Below, one piece after another: positions 26,287-35,540 of a stretch of DNA of 64,000 nt. Source of the DNA: Paraburkholderia edwinii (GTDB taxonomy: Bacteria > Pseudomonadota > Gammaproteobacteria > Burkholderiales > Burkholderiaceae); assembly GCF_019428685.1 (NCBI RefSeq), contig NZ_CP080095.1, forward strand, positions 3,596,001 through 3,660,000. The letters run 5' to 3'. Both the position numbers and the translations under genes were made by a program. A model generated the notes under the pieces. It ran no database searches and had not been told where the DNA came from. It was given only the letters and a program-made list of their open reading frames with translations. Within the stretch, counting starts at the first letter, position 1, and each line of letters begins with the position of its first letter.

Positions 26287-27192
26287 TTATAACAACCCCG
26301 GAAACAGATGGAACGTCGCATACAGCACCGTAAAGCTGACCAATGCCGAAACAGGCAGAAACGTCGCGAGAAAATCCGCATCGAGCTTGCGTTGCTGCGC
26401 GAAGATCAGCGTGAGGAAACTCGGCGGCAAACAGCTCGAAAGCAGAATCACCGCACGCGACGCCGCCGACGGCTCGAACAGCAGCACGAACGCAAGCGCG
26501 ATCAGATATCCGAGCACGATCTTCGCGAAGGTCAGCGCAAGCGACATCGCGAGATACTCCTTGCGGAACGTAAAGCGCAAGCCGAGTATGCCGAGCACCG
26601 CGGGCAGGATCAGATAGCCGGCCGCATTGAGCACGGAGCCGATCGCCGCGTTCAGATGCACGCCGGACACGTTCAGCGCGAGGCCCGCGATCACCGCCAT
26701 CGGAATCGGCCCGAGCAGAAAGTCGCGAATCAGCTTGCCCGACAGCTTCCCTTCCCCGCCGTACAGACACGCCACGAGATAGGTGACCGTGAACAGCAGC
26801 AACGCGTGCACGATGTCGAACACGAAGAACTGCGGCAACAGCTTCGTGCCGAACAGCGACAGCACGAGCGCAAGCCCGATGCTGCCGCCCTCGAGCGTGC
26901 CGAACGCGATCACCGCCGCGCCCGCCGTTTGCCGCTTGACGCCGAAAAAGCGTGCGGCAATCGCCGCGATGGCGAGCAGAGCGCCGACCACGAACAGGTT
27001 TGCCGCCGGCAACAGCATCACGTCTTTCGACAGATGCAGCTGACTCATCGCCGCGATGATGACCGCCGGCAGCAACACCCACGAGATCAGCGACGACAAC
27101 GCCGACACCGCTTTCTCGCCCGCGACTTGCAGCCTCTGGCTGCCGAAGCCGGCCGCGAAGCACATCAACGAAACAACAAATTGGGCAGTCAT
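26287..27192 (-). CDS. AEC-family (auxin efflux carrier-like) transporter
   Basis: A 301-residue integral membrane protein with about ten helices in two repeats. The start MTAQFVVSLMCFAAGF has GAGGAA upstream and overlaps the stop of the HAD gene by 4 bp. FGTLEGGSIGLALVLSLFG resembles the substrate-site region of AEC carriers, which export or import organic acids. It is the last gene of a FAD oxidoreductase-HAD-AEC operon, so it probably moves a substrate or product of those enzymes. Confidence 0.82.
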   Translation of the reverse strand: MTAQFVVSLMCFAAGFGSQRLQVAGEKAVSALSSLISWVLLPAVIIAAMSQLHLSKDVMLLPAANLFVVGALLAIAAIAARFFGVKRQTAGAAVIAFGTLEGGSIGLALVLSLFGTKLLPQFFVFDIVHALLLFTVTYLVACLYGGEGKLSGKLIRDFLLGPIPMAVIAGLALNVSGVHLNAAIGSVLNAAGYLILPAVLGILGLRFTFRKEYLAMSLALTFAKIVLGYLIALAFVLLFEPSAASRAVILLSSCLPPSFLTLIFAQQRKLDADFLATFLPVSALVSFTVLYATFHLFPGLL

Positions 27193-27974
27193 GGGTTCCT
27201 CGCGCGCAGTTCGTAGCGGATGCCACCGATGCACAAGCCCGGCAGCGCATTGCCGTAGACGCGCGCGGCAAGCCACTCGGCGCGCAATTGCGCGAGTACG
27301 CTGCATACGCCGTATCCGGCCGGTTCGTCGGCGATATGGCCGCCCTTTTCAGCGACGCATTGCTTGACCGCCTGCTTGCCGTTCGCCACGGTATGCGGCA
27401 CGACGCCGGGCGAGCGCATCATGCCGAGGTCGTTTTCACCGTCGCCGAAGAAGTGGACCACGGCGTCGTCGGGCAACAGCGGCAGCAGGTTCGACTTGTC
27501 GATGCCGTCGGGCACGACGTCGAGTCCGCCGTCACCGTCCGGATAGGCGAACACATTGAGCCGCAGGTGATGGCGCGCGACAAACTCGTCGATCACACGT
27601 TTTGCGGCCAGCGATTCGCTGCCGAACTTCTTCGACCAGATCGAGCGCTTCGGTTCATCGCAATACGGCGGCAAGGCGAGCTCGCCGACGTGTTCGATAA
27701 AGAACTGCAGGTCGGTGCCTTCGGAGAACACATATTCGCGGCCCGTGTGCGGAATCACGATATGCCCGCCGTTCTCGCAGCAATACATCCACGGCTCGAG
27801 ACCGAGGCCCGCGCAGACGTCCGTCAGGACGTCGTAGCTCTTGCCGGATGCGATAAACACCTTGGCGCCATCCTGCTGCATGCGGCGCAGCTGTTCGACG
27901 AGCCGCGCGGGCGCCGGCAATCCGGGCATATCGATCGTGCCATCGCGATCGAGGCCGATAAAGAGTTTAGACAT
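27189..27974 (-). CDS. HAD-superfamily phosphatase (Cof/SPP-like)
   Basis: A 261-residue HAD hydrolase. Motif I is LDRDGTID with nucleophile and acid Asp residues, motif II the Ser of IASGKSYD, motif III Lys in SNLLPLLP context, and motif IV GDGENDLGMM. The type IIB cap between residues ~80 and 180 fits sugar-phosphate phosphatases. It overlaps its upstream neighbour (FAD oxidoreductase) by 8 bp and the AEC gene by 4 bp. The substrate is probably a small phosphorylated metabolite; unknown. Confidence 0.82.
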   Translation of the reverse strand: MSKLFIGLDRDGTIDMPGLPAPARLVEQLRRMQQDGAKVFIASGKSYDVLTDVCAGLGLEPWMYCCENGGHIVIPHTGREYVFSEGTDLQFFIEHVGELALPPYCDEPKRSIWSKKFGSESLAAKRVIDEFVARHHLRLNVFAYPDGDGGLDVVPDGIDKSNLLPLLPDDAVVHFFGDGENDLGMMRSPGVVPHTVANGKQAVKQCVAEKGGHIADEPAGYGVCSVLAQLRAEWLAARVYGNALPGLCIGGIRYELRARNP

Positions 27975-29100
27975 GGCTCACCTCGCTCATAAAGCGCATT
28001 TCAGCGGCGGCGTGAAGCAGATGCGTACGCACGCCGACCAGCGGTTCCGCATGCATCGGCACGTGCTCGGGTTCGATCAGCGCGAGCGCGCTTTCCGATG
28101 CGTTGATCGCCAGCGACAGCTTGGTCGGCAACACGCAGACCACGCCATCGGCGATGCGCTCGACGAACGCGCCGTTCGGCCGCTTGCCGACGCCAAGCTC
28201 CGCGCTTTCGGTCTTTTGCGCGAGATACAGCGTGCGCTCGCACGCTGTCGCATGAAGACCCGGCAGCACCGACTTCAGTGCATTCAGTTGCGCGTGCAAC
28301 CGGTTTGCATTGACGGTGGACGGCTTGCCGTTTTCGAGCACCGGGTCCGTGCCGTGTGTGTACAGCAGCACGGGCGAGCCGTTCGCTTCGTACTGCGGCG
28401 CGATAAACATCTGCGCATCGGGTACGACAATGCTCGAATCGGGCACGGGGCCGCGCATCGCGAGCACCTGGCAGGCGCGCGTCTGCACGGGCACGTCCTT
28501 GCGCACGTACGGCAGCATGCCGACCAGCTCCGGGGTGCCGGCGCCCGCGCACATCACGATATGGTTCGTGTCGATCGTGCTGTCGTCCACGCGCATCCGG
28601 TAGCCGCTGCCCCATTCGTCGATCGAATCGATCGAGCCGAACTTGAGGCTGTTGCGATTGCGCTGCACGAGCTTCGCGAGCATTTCGCGGCCGTCGAACA
28701 TCATGTGCGGGAAGCGGTAGATATGCGCGAGGCGGTTCCCTTCGAGAATCGGCGGGCAGGTCGTGACCGATGCATACGGCAGTTCGCACAGCGTCCACAT
28801 CTTGATCCACGCGCTCGGATCGCCGACGAAGCCGACATACGAGTCGGTCGAACGCACATTGATGCGCAGGCGCCGCACGAGTTCGCGCCACTTCGGATAC
28901 GCCTCGTGCAACTGGTCGATCAGGTCGCGCTCGGTATAGAAATGGCCTCGATGGATATAGAACTGCGAGCGCAGCGTCTGGCCGTCGCCGACACGCGGCT
29001 GGCGGTCGATGCAGCATGCGTTCAGTCCGTGTCCAAGCGCCTGATCGAGAAGAACGAGGCCTTGAATTCCTGCTCCGATAATCACGCAATCGTATTTCAC
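27967..29100 (-). CDS. FAD-dependent oxidoreductase (DAO family)
   Basis: A 377-residue DAO-type flavoprotein with the dinucleotide-binding motif IIGAGIQGL near residue 8 and a C-terminal FAD-contact region around VCVLPTKLSLAINASE. The middle substrate domain (residues ~40-260) is not one I can tie to a known amino acid or glycerol-3-phosphate oxidase. It is the first gene of a tightly overlapping three-gene operon. Possible roles include oxidation of an amino or hydroxy acid. Confidence 0.8.
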   Translation of the reverse strand: MKYDCVIIGAGIQGLVLLDQALGHGLNACCIDRQPRVGDGQTLRSQFYIHRGHFYTERDLIDQLHEAYPKWRELVRRLRINVRSTDSYVGFVGDPSAWIKMWTLCELPYASVTTCPPILEGNRLAHIYRFPHMMFDGREMLAKLVQRNRNSLKFGSIDSIDEWGSGYRMRVDDSTIDTNHIVMCAGAGTPELVGMLPYVRKDVPVQTRACQVLAMRGPVPDSSIVVPDAQMFIAPQYEANGSPVLLYTHGTDPVLENGKPSTVNANRLHAQLNALKSVLPGLHATACERTLYLAQKTESAELGVGKRPNGAFVERIADGVVCVLPTKLSLAINASESALALIEPEHVPMHAEPLVGVRTHLLHAAAEMRFMSEVSHV

Positions 29101-29331
29101 AGTAGTTCCCCTTTCGATGGGGCCAAGGGCCTTGGGTATACGCCGCGGTGAACGACAGTGGGTGCGTGTCCGCCGCGAATACGCCGACGTAAGGCCCCGG
29201 CAGTGACAATGCTGTTGCCGGTTTCACCCGAAGCCGGCATTGACGACGTCGACGAACGCATCGTAGAGGCCGACAATGATTTGAAAATGAGGACTGCGTG
29301 GCCGGGGGTAACGACTGCTGCTCGAAGAAAA

Positions 29332-29365
29332 CAAAAAGGGCGATGCAGCGTTCGCTGCATCGCCC
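29332..29365 (-). terminator. Rho-independent terminator of the HPF-like gene
   Basis: A 12-bp perfect stem (29338-29349 with 29354-29365) with a 4-nt loop, followed on the minus strand by five U residues. It lies 73 bp after the stop of the HPF/RaiA-like gene and 230 bp before the FAD oxidoreductase start, so the operon downstream has its own promoter in 29101-29331. Confidence 0.88.
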
Positions 29366-29438
29366 TCAAACGGCGTGTTTCAGGTCTGTCTAAGCTATCT
29401 GCCTGAGCTATGCCTAAGCTTCGCTTCAACCTCGCATG

Positions 29439-29870
29439 TCAGGTGAAGCTCATGCAGATCGGTACGGCAGGCACGCTCGGCTCCTTCGGCGCCGGTTCTT
29501 TGTCGCCAGGTCCGTTATCCGGAGGTCCGTTCTTTTTTCTGAGCGAAGCGATATCGATGCGCCGTTTCAGGCGCTTTAGCGTATTGCCCGCTGCGCACGC
29601 GGATACGCGGTTCACGAGCGCGAACAGATTGCGGTCGCGCCCTTGCGCAAGCGCCGCGGTCGATCCGCCGATGCCGACCTTCACGAGGCAATGCATTGCA
29701 TGTCCGCCGCCGCGCGGTCCGTCGACATCTTCGAGATGCACGCTCACGTGCGAGATGCGCCGTGCGATACGCGCGAAGGTTTCCCTGATCCGCTTGTGCA
29801 CATGCTCGCGAAGCGCGTCCGATTCGCGACGCGACAATTGAAGGCCTGAGGTCTGAATGCTGATTTCCAT
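29439..29870 (-). CDS. HPF/RaiA-like ribosome-associated protein
   Basis: A 143-residue protein of the sigma-54 modulation/S30EA family. IQTSGLQLSRRESDALREHV and ISHVSVHLEDVDGPRGGG follow the beta-alpha-beta fold of hibernation factors that bind the 30S A/P sites. The Pro- and Lys-rich tail is unlike the dimerisation domain of long HPF. Burkholderiales carry several divergent copies; this one is separate from the rpoN-hpf locus. Role in stress or ribosome hibernation is inferred. Confidence 0.78.
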   Translation of the reverse strand: MEISIQTSGLQLSRRESDALREHVHKRIRETFARIARRISHVSVHLEDVDGPRGGGHAMHCLVKVGIGGSTAALAQGRDRNLFALVNRVSACAAGNTLKRLKRRIDIASLRKKNGPPDNGPGDKEPAPKEPSVPAVPICMSFT

Positions 29871-30207
29871 GGTGTCGTCTCCTTCGAGATCACATTAGCT
29901 GGCAGTCACCAATCTACGGTGACGCGTGTGCGGCGAACAGTCGAATTTTTCTGATGGACGGTTCGGTTGATTCGAAGTGACACGCCATCAGCCACAGGAA
30001 ACACTTCATACACGCGCGCCTGCTCACATCGATCGCGACGCTCACTTTCGCCTCATTCTCGATCTCTACGATGCATGCCATCGACGGGCCACGCCTCATC
30101 CAGCCTTAACGGACAGGGCAAATCCATCGGTTCATGAGCACGTCGACCGGATCGCGGCTGCAGTTCCACCAGGCCGCGAGCGTTTCACGAGTGATTGGAG
30201 AGACATC
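29871..30207. other. Divergent intergenic region, no gene
   Basis: About 340 bp between the minus-strand HPF-like gene and the plus-strand DUF3563 gene. The strand switch means promoters for both must lie here. No clear operator, RNA gene or additional coding frame was seen; overlapping frames are long only because of base composition. Confidence 0.5.
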
Positions 30208-30354
30208 ATGTTTGCGTATTTCCTCGAAAAGCTGGGCCAATGGATCGAACGCGCTGAAGAGCAGCGCCGTCACGACTATCTCGCTCAGGCAAGCGACCTC
30301 GCCGACGTCGAGCAGCGCATGCGCCGCATCGAACGTAACGGCTATTCGTTCTGA
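30208..30354 (+). CDS. DUF3563 family small protein
   Basis: A 48-residue protein, MFAYFLEKLGQWIERAEE to RRIERNGYSF. The aromatic N-terminal helix followed by the EQRRHDYLAQASDLADVEQR amphipathic helix is the DUF3563 pattern common in Burkholderiales. A GGAGAGACATC leader provides a ribosome-binding site. No function is known. Confidence 0.8.
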   Translation: MFAYFLEKLGQWIERAEEQRRHDYLAQASDLADVEQRMRRIERNGYSF

Positions 30355-30433
30355 ACCACGCGCGGGCTTTCCCATCGACACATGGCCCGCGCCATGCGAC
30401 CCATCAGACCCTCCGGGTTACCAGGAGATCGCC

Positions 30434-30733
30434 ATGAAATTCGAACCGCTTTCACACTGCCCCGAGCAAGCCGACGCGGCGGTACTGCGCGTCAACTTCG
30501 GCCTGCGTCCGCGTGTCTCGACAATCGATAAACGGGCCGATATCACGCGTTCGGCGGCTACCGCAGCGCCGGGCTTCCTTGCGCGCATGCGTGCCGCTCT
30601 CGCGCGTCTTCTCAAACGCGCTCGGGACACTGATGCGCACGGCCATGATTGCCGTTGCGACGTCGAAGCGCGTTTGCTCGAACTCGAGACGAGCAAACTA
30701 AACGCGCAGATCCTCGGCAATCTGCGCGACTAG
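30434..30733 (+). CDS. Hypothetical 99-residue protein
   Basis: Begins MKFEPLSHCPEQADAAVLRV with AGGAG 7 nt upstream, giving good translation evidence. It has an Arg/Ala-rich central helix (ARMRAALARLLKRARD), a DAHGHDCRCD stretch with His and Cys that could bind metal, and a final acidic-basic helix. No family recognised. It is between the DUF3563 protein and the LysR-HTH protein, 20 bp from the latter, so co-transcription is likely. Confidence 0.65.
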   Translation: MKFEPLSHCPEQADAAVLRVNFGLRPRVSTIDKRADITRSAATAAPGFLARMRAALARLLKRARDTDAHGHDCRCDVEARLLELETSKLNAQILGNLRD

Positions 30734-30753
30734 TACCGTTGCGGAGTCAAGCG

Positions 30754-31071
30754 ATGAACTTCAAACACCTGTACTACTTCTGGATGGCCGCCCGCACCGG
30801 CGGCATGATCCGCGCGGGACAGCGGATTCATATCACGCCGCAAACGCTAAGCGGGCAGATCAAGGTGCTCGAAGCGCGCCTCGGTTGCCAGCTGTTCGAG
30901 CGTGCCGGGCGCAATGTGCAGCTCACCGAAGCAGGCCACGTCGCAGCGGGCTATGCAGAAGAAATCTTTCTACTCGGCGAAGAACTTGAAGGCGCACTGA
31001 AAAACTACGCGAAAGCGAGCAGAAACGACGACATGCGTGCACGCAGCGTTGCAACGGCGCGAGCCGATTGA
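30754..31071 (+). CDS. LysR-type DNA-binding domain only (NhaR-like, no effector domain)
   Basis: A 105-residue protein starting MNFKHLYYFWMAARTGGMI, very close to the N-terminus of NhaR. It holds the complete winged helix (ITPQTLSGQIKVLEARLGCQLFERAGR) and the start of the dimerisation helix, then stops. LysR regulators normally run to ~300 residues with a periplasmic-binding-like effector domain, and no remnant follows in the next 450 bp. It could be a truncated gene or a bona fide stand-alone DNA-binding protein; the intact frame and co-oriented neighbours leave both open. Confidence 0.75.
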   Translation: MNFKHLYYFWMAARTGGMIRAGQRIHITPQTLSGQIKVLEARLGCQLFERAGRNVQLTEAGHVAAGYAEEIFLLGEELEGALKNYAKASRNDDMRARSVATARAD

Positions 31072-31518
31072 TCGCGATACTCATAGCAGCCCGTCCTTTT
31101 CTCCATACCCATACGCTTCCTGCCCTATCTCCCGCAATACTCCCGTGCTCAACGCTTGCGCACGCGCTAAACTGAACGCCACTGCGCCCGCTCCGCGACG
31201 TTCATCGACACGTGCCGTCAAAACCGCCGCAGTCCATTCCGACCCCCGCGCTTTCCACAGACGATTTCCTTACAGAATCGCACGGTTTTTCGTTTTCGAC
31301 GGAATAGCTTTCCGCTTCGATATATGCGAAGCGCGTGCGCGGGTAAGATCAGATTGACCGCCTGTCTTGAACCGGCACGTCGCCCGACGAGACACGGCGG
31401 CCTCGCGACCACGCGCGCTGACCATGCGCCGCAGTCGCCCCGGGTCGCCTTAGATCAGTAACGACCCGCTCCTGCATGCATCGACGATCGAGTGACTTTG
31501 TGACCTTGTCCGGAAGCC
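31072..31518. other. Gap before the sensor kinase, no gene
   Basis: About 450 bp with no supported coding frame. No LysR effector-domain remnant, RNA gene or strong hairpin was found. The promoter of the histidine kinase must lie here. Confidence 0.5.
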
Positions 31519-33414
31519 ATGACCTCGCTCTTTGAAGCGACACCACGCAACAGCCGTTGGCGGGATGCATGGGTGCGCTGGATGCGCGCCGATCTCGCCC
31601 ATCCGTCCGATGCGCTGCGCCGGCTCGTGTTCGGCTGGGGCGGCGGATTCGTTGCACTCGGCGTGCTCGGTTGGGTGTGCTACAAATTTGGACTCAATCC
31701 GATTGCCGCCGAATCGATCTTTCTGATTGCGGTGGTGCTGATTTCACTGGTGGGCAGCTACGTGATGTCGATCGGGCTCTCCGTCATGGCGGTGCTCTGT
31801 ATCGACTACTTTTTTATCCCGCCGGTCCTCACCTTCGAAATTCAATACAAACAGGACGTACCCGCTTTAGTGACGTTTCTGATCGCGGCATTCGCGACCA
31901 CCGGCCTCGTGCGGCACGCGCGCTCGCTCGGCGCGACGCAGCTCGAGCAGGCACGCCTGCTCGATCTCACGCACGACACGATTATCGTGCGCGACATGGA
32001 TGGGGCAATCCTGTTCTGGAATTACGGCGCCGAGGAGATGTACGGCTGGAAGAAGCGTGACGCCATCGGCGAGTGCATTCATCTGCTGCTCAAGACGCGC
32101 TTTCCGACATCGCTCGAGGAAGTGACCGCGACCGTCCTGCGCACGGGGCGCTGGGATGGCGAACTGATTCACACGCGGCGCGACGGCACCGTTCTGGTGA
32201 TTGCAAGCCGCTGGTCGCTACAGCGCAATGGCGGCGGGCGCCCCGACGCGATACTCGAGACCGGCAACGACATCACGGCGCGCAAACAGGCCGAGGAAGC
32301 GTTGCGGCGCAGCCAGGCGACCTATCTGGCCGAAGCGCAGCGCTTAAGCCGCACGGGCAGCTTCGGCTGGAACGTCTGGAGCGGCGAGGTGCTCTGGTCT
32401 GAGCAGACGTTCCGGATTTTCGAGTTCGACCCGGGCATCGTGCCAACCCTCGAACTCGTGATGCAACGCGTGCATGTCGACGATGTCGAGCGGTTTCGCG
32501 ACACGATCGGCCGAGCGTCGACGCACAAGCATGATTTCGACTTCGAGTTTCGTCTGGTGATGCCCGACGGCGCCGTGAAATACCTGCATGTGGTCGCGCA
32601 TGTGATGAAAGACGAGCCCGAGCGGCTTCATTACGCCGGCGCGGTCATGGATGTGACGCAAGCGCGGCAAGCGGAGCAACAATTGCATCACGCGCAAGCG
32701 GAACTCGCGCGCGTGACGCGGGTGACGACGCTAGGCGAGCTATCCGCGTCGATCGCGCACGAAGTCGGGCAGCCGCTCGCGGCAATCGTCACGAACGGCG
32801 AAGCCTGCCTGCGCTGGCTCGACCATCGCACGCCGCAGCCCGACGAGGTGCGCGCGGGCGTCACGCGCATGATCGGCGAAGGACGGCGCGCCACTGAAAT
32901 CGTGCGGCGCATTCGCACGCTCGCGAAGAAAGATACCGGGCAGAAGGTGCCGCTCGAACTCAACGATGTGGTCAACGACGTCGTCTCACTGACGCAGCGC
33001 GAAGTGCTGAGCCACCAGGTGCCGTTACGCGTGCGGCTTGCGCCGCTGCTGCCGCCGGTGCTCGGCGATCGCGTTCAGCTGCAGCAGGTGCTGATCAATC
33101 TCGTGATGAATGGGATTCAGTCGATGGAAGGCGTTACCGAATGGTCACGCGAGCTGTCGATCGAGACGACGCTGACGCCCGCGGGCGACGTGCAGCTTGC
33201 GGTGCGCGATTGCGGCACTGGGATAGACCCTAGGCATGCGGAACGCCTGTTCGATGCATTCTTCAGTACGAAGGCGCATGGCATGGGCATGGGCCTGTCG
33301 ATCTGCCGGTCGATCATCGATGCGCACGGCGGCAGGATCTCGGCTTTCAATAACGAAATGCATGGAGCGACATTCGAGTGCATCCTGCCCCCGCTTGCAA
33401 AAAAAGCCGCATAA
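31519..33414 (+). CDS. DUF4118/PAS sensor histidine kinase
   Basis: A 631-residue membrane kinase. Residues ~35-135 form a DUF4118 four-helix module (IDYFFIPPV), followed by two PAS domains at about 145-260 and 280-390 with PAC-like ends (ETGNDITARKQAEEAL and YAGAVMDVTQARQAEQ). The dimerisation box SIAHEVGQPLAAI has phospho-acceptor His414, and the ATPase domain has NLVMNGIQSM, DCGTGIDP and GMGMGLSICRSI. It probably phosphorylates the FixJ-like regulator 173 bp downstream. PAS domains may sense redox or a small ligand. Confidence 0.93.
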   Translation: MTSLFEATPRNSRWRDAWVRWMRADLAHPSDALRRLVFGWGGGFVALGVLGWVCYKFGLNPIAAESIFLIAVVLISLVGSYVMSIGLSVMAVLCIDYFFIPPVLTFEIQYKQDVPALVTFLIAAFATTGLVRHARSLGATQLEQARLLDLTHDTIIVRDMDGAILFWNYGAEEMYGWKKRDAIGECIHLLLKTRFPTSLEEVTATVLRTGRWDGELIHTRRDGTVLVIASRWSLQRNGGGRPDAILETGNDITARKQAEEALRRSQATYLAEAQRLSRTGSFGWNVWSGEVLWSEQTFRIFEFDPGIVPTLELVMQRVHVDDVERFRDTIGRASTHKHDFDFEFRLVMPDGAVKYLHVVAHVMKDEPERLHYAGAVMDVTQARQAEQQLHHAQAELARVTRVTTLGELSASIAHEVGQPLAAIVTNGEACLRWLDHRTPQPDEVRAGVTRMIGEGRRATEIVRRIRTLAKKDTGQKVPLELNDVVNDVVSLTQREVLSHQVPLRVRLAPLLPPVLGDRVQLQQVLINLVMNGIQSMEGVTEWSRELSIETTLTPAGDVQLAVRDCGTGIDPRHAERLFDAFFSTKAHGMGMGLSICRSIIDAHGGRISAFNNEMHGATFECILPPLAKKAA

Positions 33415-33587
33415 CGAGGTGCAGTTTGGGCGCAAAGGCGCTCCGACAGGAATAATTTTTCCGCTGTATCGCTTTATCAGCAAAAGCGAAACAACTAGTA
33501 TCTATACTGCATGCAAACTTGACATCGATAAAACCGGCAGCGGCTAACGGGACGCGTTAGGGTCTCCCGCTGCAGTTGGAGGGACAC

Positions 33588-34265
33588 ATGAATTCCCAGC
33601 AGTGGATTTCAGCTTCGACTGGAGTGACGGCGCAGGCGGCGCCTTCAGTGGTCTATGTGGTCGACGACGACGAAGCGATGCGCACCGCGCTGGGCGCGTT
33701 GCTGCGCTCGGTCGGCCTGCGCGTGGAAACCTTCGCCTCCTCGCGCGCGTTTCTCGATTACCCCAAGTCCGAGGCGCCGAGTTGTCTTGTGCTCGATGTC
33801 CGGTTACGCGGCGAAAGCGGCCTCGCGTTCCAGGAGGAAGCCGCCAAATGCGATATGCGCATTCCGATTGTCTTTATGACGGGGCATGGCGATATCGCGA
33901 TGTCGGTCAAGGCAATGAAGGCCGGCGCACTCGACTTCTTTACCAAACCCTTTCGCGATCAGGACATGCTCGATGCGGTCGCGCATGCGCTTGCGCAGGA
34001 CGCGAAACGCATCGACGCCGAGCACGCCGTTGCATCGGTACGCTCGTGCTACAACACGCTGACGCCGCGCGAACAGCAGGTCATGGAGTATGTGGTGGTC
34101 GGGCTCATGAACAAGCAGATCGCCGCGGAAATGAAGCTCTCCGAAATCACCGTGAAGATTCACCGCGGCCAGGTGATGAAGAAGATGGAGGCGCGCTCGG
34201 TGGCCGATCTCGTCAGGAAGGCGGAAGCGATCGGCATCGGCACGCATGGTGAACGCGCATCGTGA
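33588..34265 (+). CDS. FixJ/NarL-type response regulator
   Basis: A 225-residue two-domain regulator. The receiver has VVDDDEAMR, phospho-acceptor Asp in LVLDVRLRGESG, Thr in FMTGHGD and Lys in FFTKPF. A LuxR-type HTH (LTPREQQVMEYVVVGLMNKQ to EITVKIHRGQVMKKM) closes the protein. The ATG at 33588 has GGAGGGA 6 nt upstream and is preferred to one four codons earlier. Cognate of the kinase upstream by position. Confidence 0.93.
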   Translation: MNSQQWISASTGVTAQAAPSVVYVVDDDEAMRTALGALLRSVGLRVETFASSRAFLDYPKSEAPSCLVLDVRLRGESGLAFQEEAAKCDMRIPIVFMTGHGDIAMSVKAMKAGALDFFTKPFRDQDMLDAVAHALAQDAKRIDAEHAVASVRSCYNTLTPREQQVMEYVVVGLMNKQIAAEMKLSEITVKIHRGQVMKKMEARSVADLVRKAEAIGIGTHGERAS

Positions 34266-34348
34266 CGCGCGCGTCACGTCACCCGACGTACGGCTGCGGC
34301 TTGGGCTGACGTGCGAAGCGAATCGCTGCCATGCCGCGCGCCAACGAG

Positions 34349-34744
34349 TTACGGATTACCGAGCGCGGTGGTCAACCAATGCGCGATCACATTCGCGTCG
34401 ACAGGTTTTTCAAGCAGCGCCAACGCGCCTTGCGCCTGGGTCTGCGCATGCAGAACGGCAGTCGGAAATGCGGTAATGAAAATGGTCGGCGGCGCGCAGC
34501 CCTGTTTTAACAGGCAATCGTGCAGTTCAATGCCCGACATTCCGGGCATACGAATGTCGGAAATCAGAAACGAAGTTTGATTCACCCGGCCGGAATTGAG
34601 GTATGCCTCTGCGGACGCAAAATCGTTGACGTCCCAACCAAATGAACGGATCAGGCTTACGGTGGCAAGACGCACCGCGTCGTCGTCATCGACTATGCTA
34701 ACAATATGGGACGTATCCACGCGGCGGACCCTGAGTTTCGACAC
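34349..34744 (-). CDS. Single-domain receiver protein
   Basis: A 131-residue protein consisting of one receiver domain: IVSIVDDDDAVR, phospho-site in LISDIRMPGMSG, Thr in FITAFPT and Lys in LLEKPVD. No output domain. The start is a GTG with GGAG just upstream. It converges with the two-component pair above and may act as a phosphate sink, a diversion of signal, or an allosteric partner. Confidence 0.85.
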   Translation of the reverse strand: MSKLRVRRVDTSHIVSIVDDDDAVRLATVSLIRSFGWDVNDFASAEAYLNSGRVNQTSFLISDIRMPGMSGIELHDCLLKQGCAPPTIFITAFPTAVLHAQTQAQGALALLEKPVDANVIAHWLTTALGNP

Positions 34745-35186
34745 TAACTCCGCAAATTTACGGATCCAGGCCGTGCCTTTTTCTCTTTGCTTTCAAGAGA
34801 ATAGATTGCGGGATGCGGCCCGCAAATCATACAAACGTATAGCAGAACCGCCCATTGGCGGGGGTACATCGATGACTCGCGTCATGCAGTCGACCTCCGG
34901 CGCGAAGCAGCGGTCAACATTATTCAAATTGCATAATCCGGCAAAGCGGCATTCACACGCTTATTCACCCGCTTTATGCGCGGACCGAATTCGATCGCGA
35001 ATTCCATCAATTAATTCGCGCCCACCTGCGTGTCTGTCGTAAATAAGAATCACAGCGATTTTGCGCCATTGAATGGGCAATCACGCCGCAGCGGATACGA
35101 CAGATAAAACACGCTGCAAGACCGGCCGCCGGCTCTGCCGAAACAGCGCTTGTCGACAGAAGCCGCCGGCTGGATTCAACTCAGGA
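34745..35186. other. Intergenic region between receiver and BON genes, no gene
   Basis: About 440 bp, visibly more AT-rich than the flanking genes (GAATTCGATCGCGAATTC and AATTAATTCG stretches near 34985-35020). It probably holds the receiver gene promoter. No coding frame or RNA gene is supported. Confidence 0.5.
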
Positions 35187-35540
35187 TCAGTTGCCTGCTT
35201 CGTGCATGGTCAGGTTGTTTTTCACAGCCTTCACGCCCGTCACGCCTTGCGCGACGGTCGCGGCTTGCGCGATCTGCGACTGATCCTGGACCGTGCCATC
35301 GAGGGTAACCGTGCCGCCCCGCGCCACGATGCGGATATCGGACGACTCGATCTTGTGCGTCGTCAGTGCATGCCGCACCTGCCCTTCCAGCTTGTGATCG
35401 GCATGCCACTTCTGTTTATGGGTCGGCTTCGCCGCGGGCGCGGACGCCGCGGTGTCATCCTGCGCATGCGCGGCCTGGAAACCGAACGACAACATCAGGG
35501 CAAAACTGGTACCGACCAACATCTTCAACGGCTTATTCAC
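35187..35540 (-). CDS. Secreted BON-domain protein
   Basis: A 117-residue periplasmic protein with a GTG start: GGAGG lies 5 nt before it, whereas the in-frame ATG upstream is part of that ribosome-binding site. A signal peptide (LKMLVGTSFALMLSFGFQA) ends near AAHA/QDD. The BON domain (LEGQVRHALTTHKIESSDIR to GVKAVKNNLTM) is of the OsmY type, associated with envelope stress and phospholipid binding. Confidence 0.88.
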   Translation of the reverse strand: MNKPLKMLVGTSFALMLSFGFQAAHAQDDTAASAPAAKPTHKQKWHADHKLEGQVRHALTTHKIESSDIRIVARGGTVTLDGTVQDQSQIAQAATVAQGVTGVKAVKNNLTMHEAGN

